Positions 1 to 10,500 of a DNA stretch of 64,000 nt are shown piece by piece. Numbering within the stretch: the first letter of the stretch is position 1; the number at the start of each line of letters is the position of its first letter. The position numbers were made by a program, and so were the translations under genes. The notes beneath the pieces were generated by a model, which did not search any database, was not told where the DNA came from, and saw only the letters and a program-made list of their open reading frames with translations. Origin of the DNA: Aquicella siphonis (GTDB lineage: Bacteria; Pseudomonadota; Gammaproteobacteria; DSM-16500); the NCBI RefSeq assembly GCF_902459485.1, contig NZ_LR699119.1, positions 1,488,001 through 1,552,000 on the forward strand. The letters run 5' to 3'.

Positions 1-746
1 ACCCAAGCGAAGCCAAACACGGCGATATCGGCATGATTACCAGACAAGATGTGGTGCTCGCGCTATCCAATTCCGGCGAATCCGAAGAAATCCTGTCCAT
101 TCTTCCTTTTATCAAACGCATGGATATTCCTCTGATTTCACTAACCGGAAAACCCCATTCCACTCTAGCCCGCGCCGCCACCGTCAACATCGATGTCAGT
201 GTGGAAAAAGAAGCCTGCCCGCTGGGGCTTGCACCCACTTCCAGCACCACAGCCGCCCTGGTCATGGGAGATGCGCTGGCCATGGCTTTGCTGGATAAAC
301 GGGGGTTTACTGAAGAAGATTTCGCCCTTTCCCACCCCGGCGGCACACTGGGCCGGCGTTTATTATTGCTGGTCAACGAAGTCATGCACCAGGGTGATGC
401 CATGCCTATCGTTTCCACCCAAGCTACGTTAAAGGAAGCGTTGGTGGAAATGACCCATAAAAAACTGGGCATGACGACGGTCGTTAACGAAAAAAATGAA
501 TTGGCTGGCGTTTTTACTGACGGTGATGTGAGACGTGCGCTGGATAAGGAAGTGGATATTCATAAAACCAGGATTGACCAACTCATGTCGAAAAATCCAA
601 AAACCATCGCACGCGACATTTTGGCCGCTGAAGCACTCAATATCATGGAAACCTTTAAAATCACTTCGCTGGTGGTGATCGACTCCGCGCACAAGCCGGT
701 TGGCATTATTCATATCCATGACATACTTCGGGCGGGAGTCGTTTAA
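1..746 (+). CDS. kdsD: Arabinose-5-phosphate isomerase KdsD (5' end outside window)
   Basis: Interconverts D-ribulose 5-phosphate and D-arabinose 5-phosphate, the first step of Kdo synthesis for lipopolysaccharide. The open frame is read from base 3 and continues upstream of the window, so the N-terminus is missing; the internal ATG at 33 is not the start. The visible part has the end of the SIS sugar-isomerase domain (VVLALSNSGESEE, then HPGGTLGRR) followed by two CBS domains that fill the C-terminal half. The stop directly abuts the kdsC start, consistent with one operon. Family assignment is firm. Confidence 0.95.
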   Translation, partial: PSEAKHGDIGMITRQDVVLALSNSGESEEILSILPFIKRMDIPLISLTGKPHSTLARAATVNIDVSVEKEACPLGLAPTSSTTAALVMGDALAMALLDKRGFTEEDFALSHPGGTLGRRLLLLVNEVMHQGDAMPIVSTQATLKEALVEMTHKKLGMTTVVNEKNELAGVFTDGDVRRALDKEVDIHKTRIDQLMSKNPKTIARDILAAEALNIMETFKITSLVVIDSAHKPVGIIHIHDILRAGVV

Positions 747-1271
747 ATGCAGAGTCTGAAGGAAAAAGCCAAATCCATACGACTGTTCATCCTGGATGTG
801 GACGGTATCCTGACGACTGGCGCCATTTACCATGGCAGTAACGGATTTGAAATGCGCGGTTTTCATATTCACGACGGCCTGGGAATCAAGCTGCTGCAAA
901 AAGCCGGTATAACAGTAGCCGTGATATCCGGGAAAAAATCCGAGCCGGTGGAAAAGCGCATGAGAGAATTGAATATACAGCATGCCTACCTGGGTCATGA
1001 AAACAAACTGCCTGCTTATGAAGAACTCAAACAACAGCTGCAATTGAAAGACCATGAAATTGCCTATATGGGAGACGATTTGCCGGATTTGCCGCTGCTG
1101 AAGCGCGCAGGCCTGTCTATCACCGTGCCTGGCACACCGGAAGTAATTAGTCAAGCTGTTGATTTTATTACTAAAAAAAAGCCGGGTAAAGGAGCGGTGC
1201 GTGAGGTATGCGACTGGCTGCTGGAAGCTCAGGACCGCTATCAATCTGTGATACAATCTTACCTGGTTTAA
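747..1271 (+). CDS. kdsC: Kdo-8-phosphate phosphatase KdsC
   Basis: HAD-superfamily hydrolase of 174 residues that removes phosphate from Kdo 8-phosphate to give Kdo. The catalytic DVDGILT motif starts at residue 17 (Asp17 nucleophile, Asp19 acid/base), and the late HAD motif GDDLPDLPLL binds the metal. The length is typical of the small cap-less KdsC family. The ATG follows the kdsD stop with no gap, implying translational coupling. It is followed by lptC, lptA and lptB, as in the classical gammaproteobacterial yrb locus. Confidence 0.95.
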   Translation: MQSLKEKAKSIRLFILDVDGILTTGAIYHGSNGFEMRGFHIHDGLGIKLLQKAGITVAVISGKKSEPVEKRMRELNIQHAYLGHENKLPAYEELKQQLQLKDHEIAYMGDDLPDLPLLKRAGLSITVPGTPEVISQAVDFITKKKPGKGAVREVCDWLLEAQDRYQSVIQSYLV

Positions 1272-1289
1272 CGAAACAGTCACTTATCC

Positions 1290-1856
1290 ATGACCTATAA
1301 ATATACCGCCATCAGCGCTATCATGATCGCAGCCGTAGGGTTGGCAAGCTGGAAAACCTATTTCTCTTTTCAACCGCAAATCACTGCGCCCGCGCGCAAG
1401 GCAGAACTGCCTGACGCCTTTATGGAAAATGTCACCGCGCTAGTCATGGACAAGCAGGGCAAACCCAGCATGAAAATTGTCACCCCCAAAATGATCCATT
1501 ATTTGACAAATGATACAACCCTGCTGACTTCACCTGAATTGACACTGTATCGTAAATCTCCCCAACCCTGGTATATCACTTCCAAAAATGCAAAAGCCAC
1601 TCAAGGCGTTGATAATGTACACTTCTGGAACAACGTCGTCATTCATCATGCAGCTGACGCCAATAATCCCGCCACGCTCATCAAGACCACGACCTTGACG
1701 GTACATCCCAATGCTCAGGTTGCAGAAACCAGTGACATGATCACCATGGTTCAACCCAATCTCATCGTAAAGGCAACAGGCATGCATGCGGATATGAACA
1801 CTGGCAATATCAAACTTTTATCTCAAGCCAGAGGAGAATATGTACCCAGCTCATAA
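1290..1856 (+). CDS. lptC: LPS export protein LptC
   Basis: Bitopic inner-membrane protein of 188 residues that receives lipopolysaccharide from the LptBFG transporter and hands it to LptA. One N-terminal membrane segment (about residues 6-24) precedes a periplasmic beta-jellyroll domain. Sequence conservation in this family is low, so the call rests on size, topology, features such as AFMENVTALVMDKQGK, and position between kdsC and lptA. The last 17 bases overlap the start of lptA. Its partners LptF, LptG and LptD are not in the window. Confidence 0.88.
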   Translation: MTYKYTAISAIMIAAVGLASWKTYFSFQPQITAPARKAELPDAFMENVTALVMDKQGKPSMKIVTPKMIHYLTNDTTLLTSPELTLYRKSPQPWYITSKNAKATQGVDNVHFWNNVVIHHAADANNPATLIKTTTLTVHPNAQVAETSDMITMVQPNLIVKATGMHADMNTGNIKLLSQARGEYVPSS

Positions 1857-2349
1857 AACAAGCACCCTGTTCGTCATGCTGGTATTACTCATCGTGCCTG
1901 CACTCACTTTTGCATTAGACAGCGACAGTCAGGCCAAGCTGCATATTGTCGCCGATTCAGGTACATACAATTTCAAGACCGGCGTCGATGTCTATGAAGG
2001 TCATGTGAAAATTGACCAGGGAACCACGCATATCACCGCAGACAAGTTAATTACAAAAAAAAACAGCCGCCACAAAATCGAAGAAGCCACCGCCTACGGC
2101 ATGCAGACATTAGCTCATTTCTGGACGCTTCCCAAACTGGGCGAACCAGAGATCCATGCCCGCGCAAAAATCATCAAGTTTTATCCGCTGGAAACCAATG
2201 TCTCTCTTGAACATGACGTGCGCGTCATCCAGGGAGAAAATAGTTTCCAAGGCGAAGTTATTCACTATAATAGCAATGAACAGACCATTACCCTGCCAGC
2301 CTCGCTGAATGGACGCGCGGTACTGGTTTATAATCCGGAAAAACAGTAA
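1840..2349 (+). CDS. lptA: LPS transport periplasmic protein LptA
   Basis: Periplasmic bridge component that carries lipopolysaccharide from LptC to LptD. It has 169 residues, with a cleavable signal peptide ending near [10 protein letters not shown] and then the OstA-like beta-jellyroll ([20 protein letters not shown] is characteristic). The start lies inside lptC in another frame (17-base overlap), and lptB begins 7 bases after its stop, so expression is probably operonic. Confidence 0.92.
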   Translation: MYPAHKTSTLFVMLVLLIVPALTFALDSDSQAKLHIVADSGTYNFKTGVDVYEGHVKIDQGTTHITADKLITKKNSRHKIEEATAYGMQTLAHFWTLPKLGEPEIHARAKIIKFYPLETNVSLEHDVRVIQGENSFQGEVIHYNSNEQTITLPASLNGRAVLVYNPEKQ

Positions 2350-2356
2350 ACCAGTT

Positions 2357-3085
2357 ATGTCTAATACATTACGGGCCCAGCATCTTAGCAAGAAATACAA
2401 ATCACGCGATGTCGTGAAAGACGTCTCCCTGCAGATAAAACGCGGCGAGGTGGTCGGATTATTAGGCCCCAATGGCGCGGGTAAAACGACCTCGTTCTAT
2501 ATGATTGTGGGATTGATACCCGTCGATGGCGGGAGTATTCATCTGGATGACCAAGACATCACCAGGCTGCCTGTACACGCTCGAGCACGGCTTGGCATCA
2601 GTTATCTGCCGCAGGAAGCATCCATTTTCCGCAAACTGACCGTCGCTCAAAACATCATGGCCATTCTTGAATTGCGACAGGATTTGAATAAATCAGAACG
2701 CAAGCTGATGTTGGAGCACCTATTGGAAGAATTCCGCATATCACACATACGAGACACCGTAGGCATCAGCCTTTCAGGAGGCGAAAGGCGCCGCGCAGAA
2801 ATTGCCAGAGCGTTGGCAACCGAACCCAAGTTTATCCTGCTTGATGAGCCATTCGCAGGCATAGATCCTATTTCCGTCCTGGACGTCAAACGCATTATCA
2901 ATCACTTACGCAAGCGCGGCATAGGGATACTCATCACCGATCATAACGTGCGTGACACGCTCAACATTTGCGAGCGCGCCTACATAGTCAACCAGGGACG
3001 CATCATTTGCGAAGGCAATCCGGAAACCGTTTTGATGAATAACGAAGTGCGAACCGTGTATCTGGGGGAAGAATTCAATCTTTAA
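2357..3085 (+). CDS. lptB: LPS export ATPase LptB
   Basis: Cytoplasmic ATPase of the LptB2FG transporter, 242 residues. It shows Walker [10 protein letters not shown], signature [15 protein letters not shown], Walker [14 protein letters not shown] and the switch histidine in ITDHNVRD. An upstream in-frame ATG at 2309 exists, but the ATG at 2357 ([20 protein letters not shown]) gives the normal family length and avoids overlap with lptA. In E. coli rpoN follows this gene; here a ribosome hibernation factor follows after 73 bases. Confidence 0.96.
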   Translation: MSNTLRAQHLSKKYKSRDVVKDVSLQIKRGEVVGLLGPNGAGKTTSFYMIVGLIPVDGGSIHLDDQDITRLPVHARARLGISYLPQEASIFRKLTVAQNIMAILELRQDLNKSERKLMLEHLLEEFRISHIRDTVGISLSGGERRRAEIARALATEPKFILLDEPFAGIDPISVLDVKRIINHLRKRGIGILITDHNVRDTLNICERAYIVNQGRIICEGNPETVLMNNEVRTVYLGEEFNL

Positions 3086-3158
3086 CAGCAAGACGCGCCA
3101 GCGTTTAACTTTGAATGTATAATCTGTCAAATAATTAAAATCAGCCAGGAGATCTAAC

Positions 3159-3452
3159 ATGCAACTCCAGTTTGTCGGAAAAAACATTGATGTCACACCC
3201 GCCCTCAAGTCATTCACTACCGAAAAAATGAAGTCGCTTGAAAAGCGCTTTACCAACATTACCAGCGTCAATGTGGTTTTCCACGTAGAACATAATTCAC
3301 ATGTGGCTGAAGCCACTGTGCATATGGACGGCACCGAAATCCACGCCCACGCCCAGGACGATGATATGTATAAAGCGATCAATCTGGTCGTGGACAAACT
3401 GTTAGGACAAATGACGAAGCATAAAGAAAAAATCATTGATAGCCACCGTTAA
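3159..3452 (+). CDS. hpf: Ribosome hibernation-promoting factor (short HPF/YfiA family)
   Basis: Small 97-residue protein that binds the 30S decoding region and helps form inactive 100S ribosomes in slow growth. Family features are the start MQLQFVGKNIDVTPALK, FHVEHNSHVAEATVHMDG, and the C-terminal DDDMYKAINLVVDKL helix. It lacks the extended dimerisation domain of long HPF. A good ribosome-binding site (CAGGAG) precedes the ATG. It stands where hpf stands downstream of rpoN in enteric bacteria, but rpoN is absent. Confidence 0.93.
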   Translation: MQLQFVGKNIDVTPALKSFTTEKMKSLEKRFTNITSVNVVFHVEHNSHVAEATVHMDGTEIHAHAQDDDMYKAINLVVDKLLGQMTKHKEKIIDSHR

Positions 3453-3460
3453 GGACAGGG

Positions 3461-3727
3461 ATGATACGCGAACAGATCACCATACAAAACAAGCTTGGCC
3501 TGCACACCCGTGCAGCGGCCAAGCTCGTGGACACAGCGAAAAAATTTTCCAGCCGCATTGAATTAAGCTACCGCGACCGTATCGTTGACTGCAAAAGCAT
3601 CATGGGCGTGATAACCCTGGGCGCGCAAAAGGACAATATACTCGACATACTGGTCAGCGGTGAGGACGAACAGGATGCGTTAAGCGCGATCAAACAATTG
3701 GTCGATGACAAGTTTGGTGAAGATTGA
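3461..3727 (+). CDS. ptsH: HPr-family phosphocarrier protein
   Basis: 88-residue phosphocarrier. The phosphorylated histidine lies in GLHTRAAAKLV (His15), and a regulatory-serine-like site lies in CKSIMGVITLGA. This gene occupies the npr (ptsO) position of the rpoN locus, so it may be the nitrogen-PTS carrier rather than a sugar-PTS HPr. The KSIMGV form of the serine site resembles HPr proteins targeted by HPr kinase, but no such kinase is visible here. The 8-base gap after hpf suggests co-transcription. Confidence 0.9.
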   Translation: MIREQITIQNKLGLHTRAAAKLVDTAKKFSSRIELSYRDRIVDCKSIMGVITLGAQKDNILDILVSGEDEQDALSAIKQLVDDKFGED

Positions 3728-3809
3728 GTTCGTCATGACCTGAATCGTTGGCGCGTAACCGGAAAGATTGAAGACGACCCCACGGCGTCGACTTAATGGA
3801 ATAACAGTG

Positions 3810-4634
3810 ATGGTAAAACTGACAAGGATGGGTTTATCAGCATTCAGACTGGCTCTACAGCGGTTTCTGGACGAACAATTCGCTTATCGTGTCTCTGCGC
3901 TGGCATTCACCACCCTTCTTGCATTGGTGCCTTTCGTTTTTGTCATTATGTTCGCCATGTCGTTTTTTCCCTCGTTTTCATCCGTCATTTCGCTGGGTGA
4001 AAAATACATCCTGACCAACTTCATGCCGGCATCGGCAAGCTCCATCCAGGATTATTTTCAGGATTTTATCCGGCAGGCCGGACAACTGCCATTCATCAGC
4101 ATTGTGTTTTTGTTTGTGACGGCGATCATGATGGTAAATACCATTGTGGACACACTGAATGATATATGGCGGGTGCAGGAAAGAAAAAACCGCCTTTATT
4201 CACTTTTCATATTCAGCATCATGTTGTTACTCACGCCCGTTATCATAGGGATTTGCCTGTTTCTGGTGGCTTATCTGTTTACCATGCAAGCGATCGCCCG
4301 CGCAGTGAGTGTGTTTGATCTATCCCGCTATATTCTGGCCAGCCTGCCCATTTTGATCAATACGCTGATATTCAGCCTGCTTTATATCCTCGTACCCAAC
4401 ACGCGCGTTCCCTGGGGTGCCGGCTTACTGGGCGGATTACTCGCGGGCGTCATGTTTGAAGCCGCGCGCTACGGCTTCGCTTTTTATGTCAGCCGCTTTC
4501 CCAGCTATGAATTGATATACGGCGCTTTCAGCATACTTCCCCTATTTTTGCTATGGTTGTACCTGTTCTGGTTTATCGTCATTTTTGGCGCATTATTCAC
4601 ACAAAGCCATGTCCGACTGGGCAATACACCCTAA
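3810..4634 (+). CDS. YihY/virulence factor BrkB family membrane protein
   Basis: Inner-membrane protein with about six hydrophobic segments and the family features FLDEQFAYRVSALAFTTLLA near the N-terminus and YGAFSILPLFLLWLYLFW near the C-terminus. The family was once called RNase BN, but no enzymatic or transport role is firmly assigned. The frame is open from a TTG at 3768; the ATG at 3810 is preferred and gives 274 residues, close to the usual length. Its stop overlaps the end of the convergent pmbA gene by 4 bases. Confidence 0.88.
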   Translation: MVKLTRMGLSAFRLALQRFLDEQFAYRVSALAFTTLLALVPFVFVIMFAMSFFPSFSSVISLGEKYILTNFMPASASSIQDYFQDFIRQAGQLPFISIVFLFVTAIMMVNTIVDTLNDIWRVQERKNRLYSLFIFSIMLLLTPVIIGICLFLVAYLFTMQAIARAVSVFDLSRYILASLPILINTLIFSLLYILVPNTRVPWGAGLLGGLLAGVMFEAARYGFAFYVSRFPSYELIYGAFSILPLFLLWLYLFWFIVIFGALFTQSHVRLGNTP

Positions 4635-5974
4635 CTTCCAGCGACCATCATTTCTTCTATCAAGATGGAACCCGTGCGAATATTGCCGCGCACATCCACA
4701 TCACTCCCGACTTCGCGAATTCCGGCATACATATTCTGCAACTTGCCCGCAACGGTGATTTCCTGCACAGGATACTGGATTTCCCCTTCTTCCACCCAGT
4801 ATCCACCCGCGCCGCGCGAGTAATCGCCAGTGACCAGGTTGGCGCCGTTACCCATCATTTCTGTAATCAGCAATCCCTTGCCCATAGTTTTTAAAAGTGA
4901 AGTCAAATCATGGTTGCCGGTTTTGACGATGAGATTATGCACTCCTCCGGCATTGGCAGTAGACTGCATTCCCAGCTTTCTTCCCGTATAGACACTCAGG
5001 CAATATTGCTTCAGCACGCCGTCTTCAATGAAAACATTCGGGCGGGTCGCAAGTCCATCCTCATCAAAAGGCGCGCTGCCTAATCCGCGCGCCAGGTGCG
5101 GCTGTTCCTGAATATGCATGAATGATGGAAAGATTTTCTTTCCCAGATGATCCAGCAAAAAGGAAGATTTGCGGTATAAACTGCCTCCGGAAATGGCTGC
5201 AATAAAATGACCCAGCAGCCCCCGCGCTTCTTCAGCAAGATAAATTACCGGTGTCTTCATGGTGGGCAAACGTCTCGCGCCCAGTCGCCGCACAGTCCGC
5301 TCGGCAGCCTGCTTCGCAATATCCGACACTGATACCAGGCTCGCGGGGTCGGATGCAACGGTATAGCTATAATCCCGCTGCATTTCATCATCCTGCTTGC
5401 CGATCAGGACACAGCTGATTTCATGACGGGTATAAGGATACGAACCCATAAAGCCATTACTGTTAGCATACAAATGAAACGCATCCATGGTCGCGACACT
5501 GGTTTCTTCAGCGCTCACGATACGATTGTCATAGGCCAGCGCCTCCCGTTCGCACTGGCATGCCATTTCAATGGCCTTATCAACCGTGACTTCCCAGGGA
5601 TAGGCCAAATCCAGCCTGGGGAAATCCAGCGCCAGATCCTTCCTGTCAGCCAGTCCCGCTGCCGGATCTTCATCCGTGAACCTGGCAATATGACAAGCCG
5701 CATCGACCGCCGCGTGCACGGATTCGGGCCGCAAGTCTGACACACTGGCCGAACCGGAACGCCTGCCAAAATAAACCGTCAATTCCAACACCTTATCCTG
5801 ATGATACTCAACCCGTTCCACGTCGCCATCACGCGCGGTCACTCTAAATCCCTTATTCAGAGAGATATTCAACTCTGATTGTGAGGCTCCCTTGTTCTTC
5901 GCTTCTTGCAGCACGTCTCTGGTGATAGCTTGCAACTGGCTTGAATCTATCAGTGATTTAATCATCTCATTCAT
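4631..5974 (-). CDS. pmbA: Metalloprotease subunit TldE (PmbA)
   Basis: 447-residue partner of TldD in the heterodimeric TldD/TldE protease, which in E. coli degrades unfolded peptides and matures microcin B17. TldE has the same fold as TldD but lacks the HExxH zinc motif, and none is seen here. Characteristic blocks include LTVYFGRRSGSASVSDL, GSYPYTRHEIS and the C-terminal GSDVDVRGNIRTGSILIEEM. The start codon overlaps the stop of tldD by one base, so the pair is translationally coupled. Confidence 0.95.
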   Translation of the reverse strand: MNEMIKSLIDSSQLQAITRDVLQEAKNKGASQSELNISLNKGFRVTARDGDVERVEYHQDKVLELTVYFGRRSGSASVSDLRPESVHAAVDAACHIARFTDEDPAAGLADRKDLALDFPRLDLAYPWEVTVDKAIEMACQCEREALAYDNRIVSAEETSVATMDAFHLYANSNGFMGSYPYTRHEISCVLIGKQDDEMQRDYSYTVASDPASLVSVSDIAKQAAERTVRRLGARRLPTMKTPVIYLAEEARGLLGHFIAAISGGSLYRKSSFLLDHLGKKIFPSFMHIQEQPHLARGLGSAPFDEDGLATRPNVFIEDGVLKQYCLSVYTGRKLGMQSTANAGGVHNLIVKTGNHDLTSLLKTMGKGLLITEMMGNGANLVTGDYSRGAGGYWVEEGEIQYPVQEITVAGKLQNMYAGIREVGSDVDVRGNIRTGSILIEEMMVAGS

Positions 5975-7419
5975 TATTGTGTTCTCGTTCCGCCGACTGT
6001 TAATTCATCAACCCGCAAGGTAGGCTGGCCAACACCTACCGGCACACTCTGGCCATCCTTGCCGCAAATGCCTACGCCCGCATCCAGCTTGAGATCATTG
6101 CCAACCATGGAAACTTTCATCAATACTTCGGGACCATTGCCTATCAAGGTTGCGCCCTTGACGGGTGCGCCTATCTTTCCATTCTCTATCAGGTAAGCTT
6201 CGCTTGCGGAGAAAACAAATTTTCCGGATGTGATATCAACCTGGCCGCCGCCAAAATTCACCGCGTACAGCCCTTTCTCGACAGAAGCGATTATTTCTTC
6301 CGGAGCGGACTGCCCGGCCAGCATGTAGGTGTTTGTCATGCGCGGAATGGTCAAATGTGAATAGGATTCGCGTCGCCCGTTGCCAGTGGAGGCCACCCCC
6401 ATCAGGCGCGCGTTGCGTTTATCCATCATGTAATTCCGCAATATGCCGTTTTCAATCAGCACCGTATTTTGCGTAGGGGTTCCTTCATCATCCATGTTCA
6501 GTGATCCGCGCCGGTTGGGAAGCGTGCCGTTATCCACGACGGTGCACAATTCACTGGCTACGCGTTGTCCCATACGGCCGCTGTAGGCTGAAATGCCCTT
6601 GCGGTTAAAATCACCTTCCAGTCCATGCCCAACCGCCTCATGCAGCAGAACACCGGGCCAGCCGGGACCCAATACAACAGTCATGGGGCCTGCTGGCGCA
6701 TCCATCGCTTCCAGGTTGACAAGCGCCTGGCGCAGCGCTTCATCTGCATATTCAAATGCCTGATCGCCAGTGACAAAGTAGTGGTAATCAAAACGCCCGC
6801 CTCCGCCAGCGTAACCAGACTCACGCCGGCCGTTATGCTCCACCACCAGACTGACATTAAAGCGTACGAGCGGACGCACATCGCCTGCAAAATGCCCGTC
6901 ACTGGACATGACCAGTATGGTTTCATATTCCGCGGCCAGACTGATGTTGACTTGCGCGATACGTGCATCCTTGGCGCGAATGTAATTTTCAACACGCTGC
7001 AGAAGCGCAACCTTGTCTTGCTCAGAAAGGGAATGCAGAGGATTCAGCGGTTGATACAACTGATGCCCCGGCAGCTTGTGCCAGGCCTGCACAGGCTGCT
7101 CGCCACCCTGCCTGGCGATACTGCGGGCCGCCTGGGCGGCCTGCTGCAAGGCCGGCATGACGATATCATCCGCGTAGGCGAAACCGGTTTTTTCTCCGCT
7201 GATTGCGCGCACGCCCACGCCGCGGTCGATATCAAAGCTGCCGCTTTTGATGATTCCATTTTCAAGGACCCACGATTCAGAATAAGTTGATTGAAAATAA
7301 AGATCCGCATAATCAACCTGCGGGCCAGCCAGTTTATGCAAGACACCATGCAGTTGATGATCGGTCAAACCGCCCGGGTCCAGTAAGTCATGACGAACTA
7401 TTTCAATCACATCAGTCAT
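5974..7419 (-). CDS. tldD: Metalloprotease subunit TldD
   Basis: Catalytic subunit of the TldD/TldE protease. The zinc motif [12 protein letters not shown] is present, and the N-terminal block [17 protein letters not shown] aligns with enteric TldD. The frame is open to a GTG at 7473, but the ATG at 7419 ([17 protein letters not shown]) gives 481 residues, the E. coli length, with an AGG-containing ribosome-binding site upstream. pmbA follows immediately; in E. coli the two genes are separated. Confidence 0.95.
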   Translation of the reverse strand: MTDVIEIVRHDLLDPGGLTDHQLHGVLHKLAGPQVDYADLYFQSTYSESWVLENGIIKSGSFDIDRGVGVRAISGEKTGFAYADDIVMPALQQAAQAARSIARQGGEQPVQAWHKLPGHQLYQPLNPLHSLSEQDKVALLQRVENYIRAKDARIAQVNISLAAEYETILVMSSDGHFAGDVRPLVRFNVSLVVEHNGRRESGYAGGGGRFDYHYFVTGDQAFEYADEALRQALVNLEAMDAPAGPMTVVLGPGWPGVLLHEAVGHGLEGDFNRKGISAYSGRMGQRVASELCTVVDNGTLPNRRGSLNMDDEGTPTQNTVLIENGILRNYMMDKRNARLMGVASTGNGRRESYSHLTIPRMTNTYMLAGQSAPEEIIASVEKGLYAVNFGGGQVDITSGKFVFSASEAYLIENGKIGAPVKGATLIGNGPEVLMKVSMVGNDLKLDAGVGICGKDGQSVPVGVGQPTLRVDELTVGGTRTQ

Positions 7420-7540
7420 TGTTTCAACCTGTTTTATTGTGGATTTGTCTAACAACGAGTTTATCGGGTTCACAGACGCTTGTCAGTCTTTATAGAACGG
7501 TAACTATCCCGCATGGATGGCAGCGAGTGGAAACGGCTTG

Positions 7541-10500
7541 TTACATGAGACGGTCCACTGAACTGGGAGCAAGATCCAGTATGGGCTTCTCGCTTTTGAC
7601 CACCCTGTCACTCTTAAGGACAATCTCCCGCTGAGGATACGGGGGCTTGATGCCATGCGCAGCAAACGTGTCCCAGATATGCATCAGCACGTTGGAAGCG
7701 ACACTGGTGCGGGATTTGACCTGACGGATATTAACAAAATAGCGGATTTCAAATTCCATCAGGGCGTCGCTGATTTCCTTGAGATACACTTCCGGCGCGG
7801 GGTCGGTCAGGACATCCTTGTGTTCCACCAGCACATTATGAATCAGGACCTTGATTTCATGAGGATTGTCATAACGTCCGATTTTTATATGAAGAACCGA
7901 ACGCACCGTATAATCTTTCGCCGTCCAATTCGTGAAGGATTTATTGAAAATTTCCGTGTTGGGAACAACCAGCTCCATGCAGTCCCAGGTACGCACCGTC
8001 ACAGCCCGGCTGCCGATATGAGTCACTTCACCTTCTATCCCGCCGATATTGACAATGTCTCCCACACGCAGCGGACGCTCCAGCAAAATCAGAAATCCGC
8101 AGGCAAAATTGTTCGCCAGATCGCGCAGTCCCAAGCCCACACCGAACGCGAACATACCGGAGACAATCGCGAGGGCGCGCAAGTCAATGCCCAGGACGCG
8201 AAGGCAGATAAAGATGCCCAGCACCACCACCGTATACTGGCTCAGGATCGAAATGCTGTTGCGCATGCCCATGTCTTTTGTGCGCGACAACAGCATTCTG
8301 TATACAAATTCACGTGTCCATTTCGCAGTCCAGTAAAAGACAGAAATGACCACGAACAATTCGATGATACTAAGGGGAGTGATCGTTGTGTTCAAGACGC
8401 TGACCAGCTTGTAATGCAGCATACGCGTCAGTCTTTCCACGATGGGCGACTGCTTGTCCCATCCATACAAGATGAACAACACCGCCCAGGCGATAAAAAA
8501 CAATGCAATACGCAAGACTTTGTCTATGGGCTTCAGGAAAGCTTCTGTCCACAACCAGCCGTTGTTGACATACTGGATCATCAGACGGGAAAGTTGTTCC
8601 ATCGCGTCCGACAAGAGACCGCGTAAAATCAGATAGCCAATCAGGACAATCATGAACAAACCCTCATACCAGGACACAGTCATGATCAGATTCAGGTATC
8701 CAAATACGCCTATAATGGAATTTCCCAGCATCAATAATGGCACCAGCACGCCAATCAGGCGGATACTGCGCTTTAGATAGGGATGATTATGTTCCATGTG
8801 CGACAGAATCAGATTGGGAACCACATCGTAAGAGCGCAGCAGCATGATTGATAACAGCATCGTCAATAATAAAAACAGCCGGTCACACAAAGTCTTTAAC
8901 TCATAAATCAAGGGAAGCTGGTGCACAAACACGGTCAGAGCAGTGATAATTCCGCCCAGCAATATCATCCATTTCAGACGATGAAATAATCGCGTGTCAT
9001 GACCTGTGCTGTCATGCGTGGTTTCCACCAGGCACAGCCGGGCAATCACCATAATGCCTTTAAAAGTCAGCCAGACCAGCGCGAGATACACCATGAATAC
9101 GTAATTCTGACGGGAAATACCGAAGAAGACCATGATCCCGAACACATTGCCAAGCACGAACAAGTCTACGAAATTTCGACGCAGCCACTGCAGGCTAAGC
9201 CATTTGGAATTGATCTTGTCCCGCCATTTCGATGGGCGCTCCAACAGGCGGATTAACGCGCCGCGCAGATAGAAAAAGATCACTGTCACAATGGCTTCGG
9301 CCAATATAAACAGACTCCATGACAACAGGCTTTTTGATTCGAATCCCCGTATCAATGCGGTAGACAGGCTCTTGATAATCTGAAACGACAGCGCCGGCAC
9401 TAAAAGCATTTCCTTGCCCAGATCCAAAAAAGTTTTAAATCCGAACACGGGAAATCCCTGTCGTGAAGACAACTCGGTCTGCAATGCATGATCAAGACTC
9501 TGACGAAAGTCGGACAGGTTCTTGTTAATGCGCAAGAGATCAACATCCGAAGCCTTGTATTGTTTTGCCACTTCTTTCAGGTTTTTGATGTAAGGCTGAA
9601 ACGCAGCGGCTTTCGCTTTGCGCGCTGACAAATAATTGATATGGGTTTCCAAAACAGATATTCGGGATTTCAATACGGTATCAAGACGGTCAATCTGCTT
9701 GTTAAGACTCTGATACTGATCACCGATTTCGTTTAATACACTGATAGAACTGCTTCTCATAACAGCCAGTTTCATTTGCTGAATCTGGTCATCATAACGG
9801 GCAATCAGTGATTGCACGTAAGCATAATTCGCCTTCTCATTGGCGTAATAAATATCGCGCTCTATCGCGGCATATTCTGACCGGGATTTGACCGGATCAA
9901 TGTTCGCCAGCTGCGCATAATATTGATTTAATTTTTGCAGCCACTCGTTTTGCTGTTCCTGATAAGCCAGTTCATCATTCACCTGCTGCTGCTTGACATG
10001 CAGCAGATTGCGGGATTTCAGCAAAGTATTCAGCCGGCTGTAATGATCATTCCTGAGGGACAATATGTTGCCGGCTACTTGCTGCAAGTTTTGCAAGTAT
10101 TTATAGCGCTTTTTTTCCAGTGTCAGCAGGTTTTGCTGATAAGCAAGGTCTGCATGCAGGACATCCGGGTTGGCGACTTCATTTTTTGCCACCTTGACTC
10201 CGAATATGCTTAATACATTCAATTGATTTTCAATTTCCTGAACGCTTTTCTCCAGCCAGGTAATCGTTTGCTGGTTATCGGTCAGTTCGATATTTATGCT
10301 GTCCAGATTGGATTTTGCGACAGAAATATCCAGCGAGGCCTTGTCAAGCAGGCTTTTTGAAACCTTTTCCAGGGCTTGCCCGGAAATGTGATTGTCGTGT
10401 TGCTGCTGAAGATCTGATAATTCCTGCTGGCCCTGATCCAGGCGGCCCTTAAGCAGGTTAATCTGCTGTGTCACCAGCTGAATCCGGTCTATGGTTGACT

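Noticed and set aside
429-1283. 284-residue minus-strand frame opposite kdsD and kdsC
   Set aside because: It lies entirely antisense to two well-conserved genes, its translation has no family features, and it has no ribosome-binding site of note; a codon-bias shadow.
2309-2356. Upstream in-frame start for lptB
   Set aside because: It would extend LptB by 16 residues into lptA coding sequence; ATG 2357 gives the normal length.
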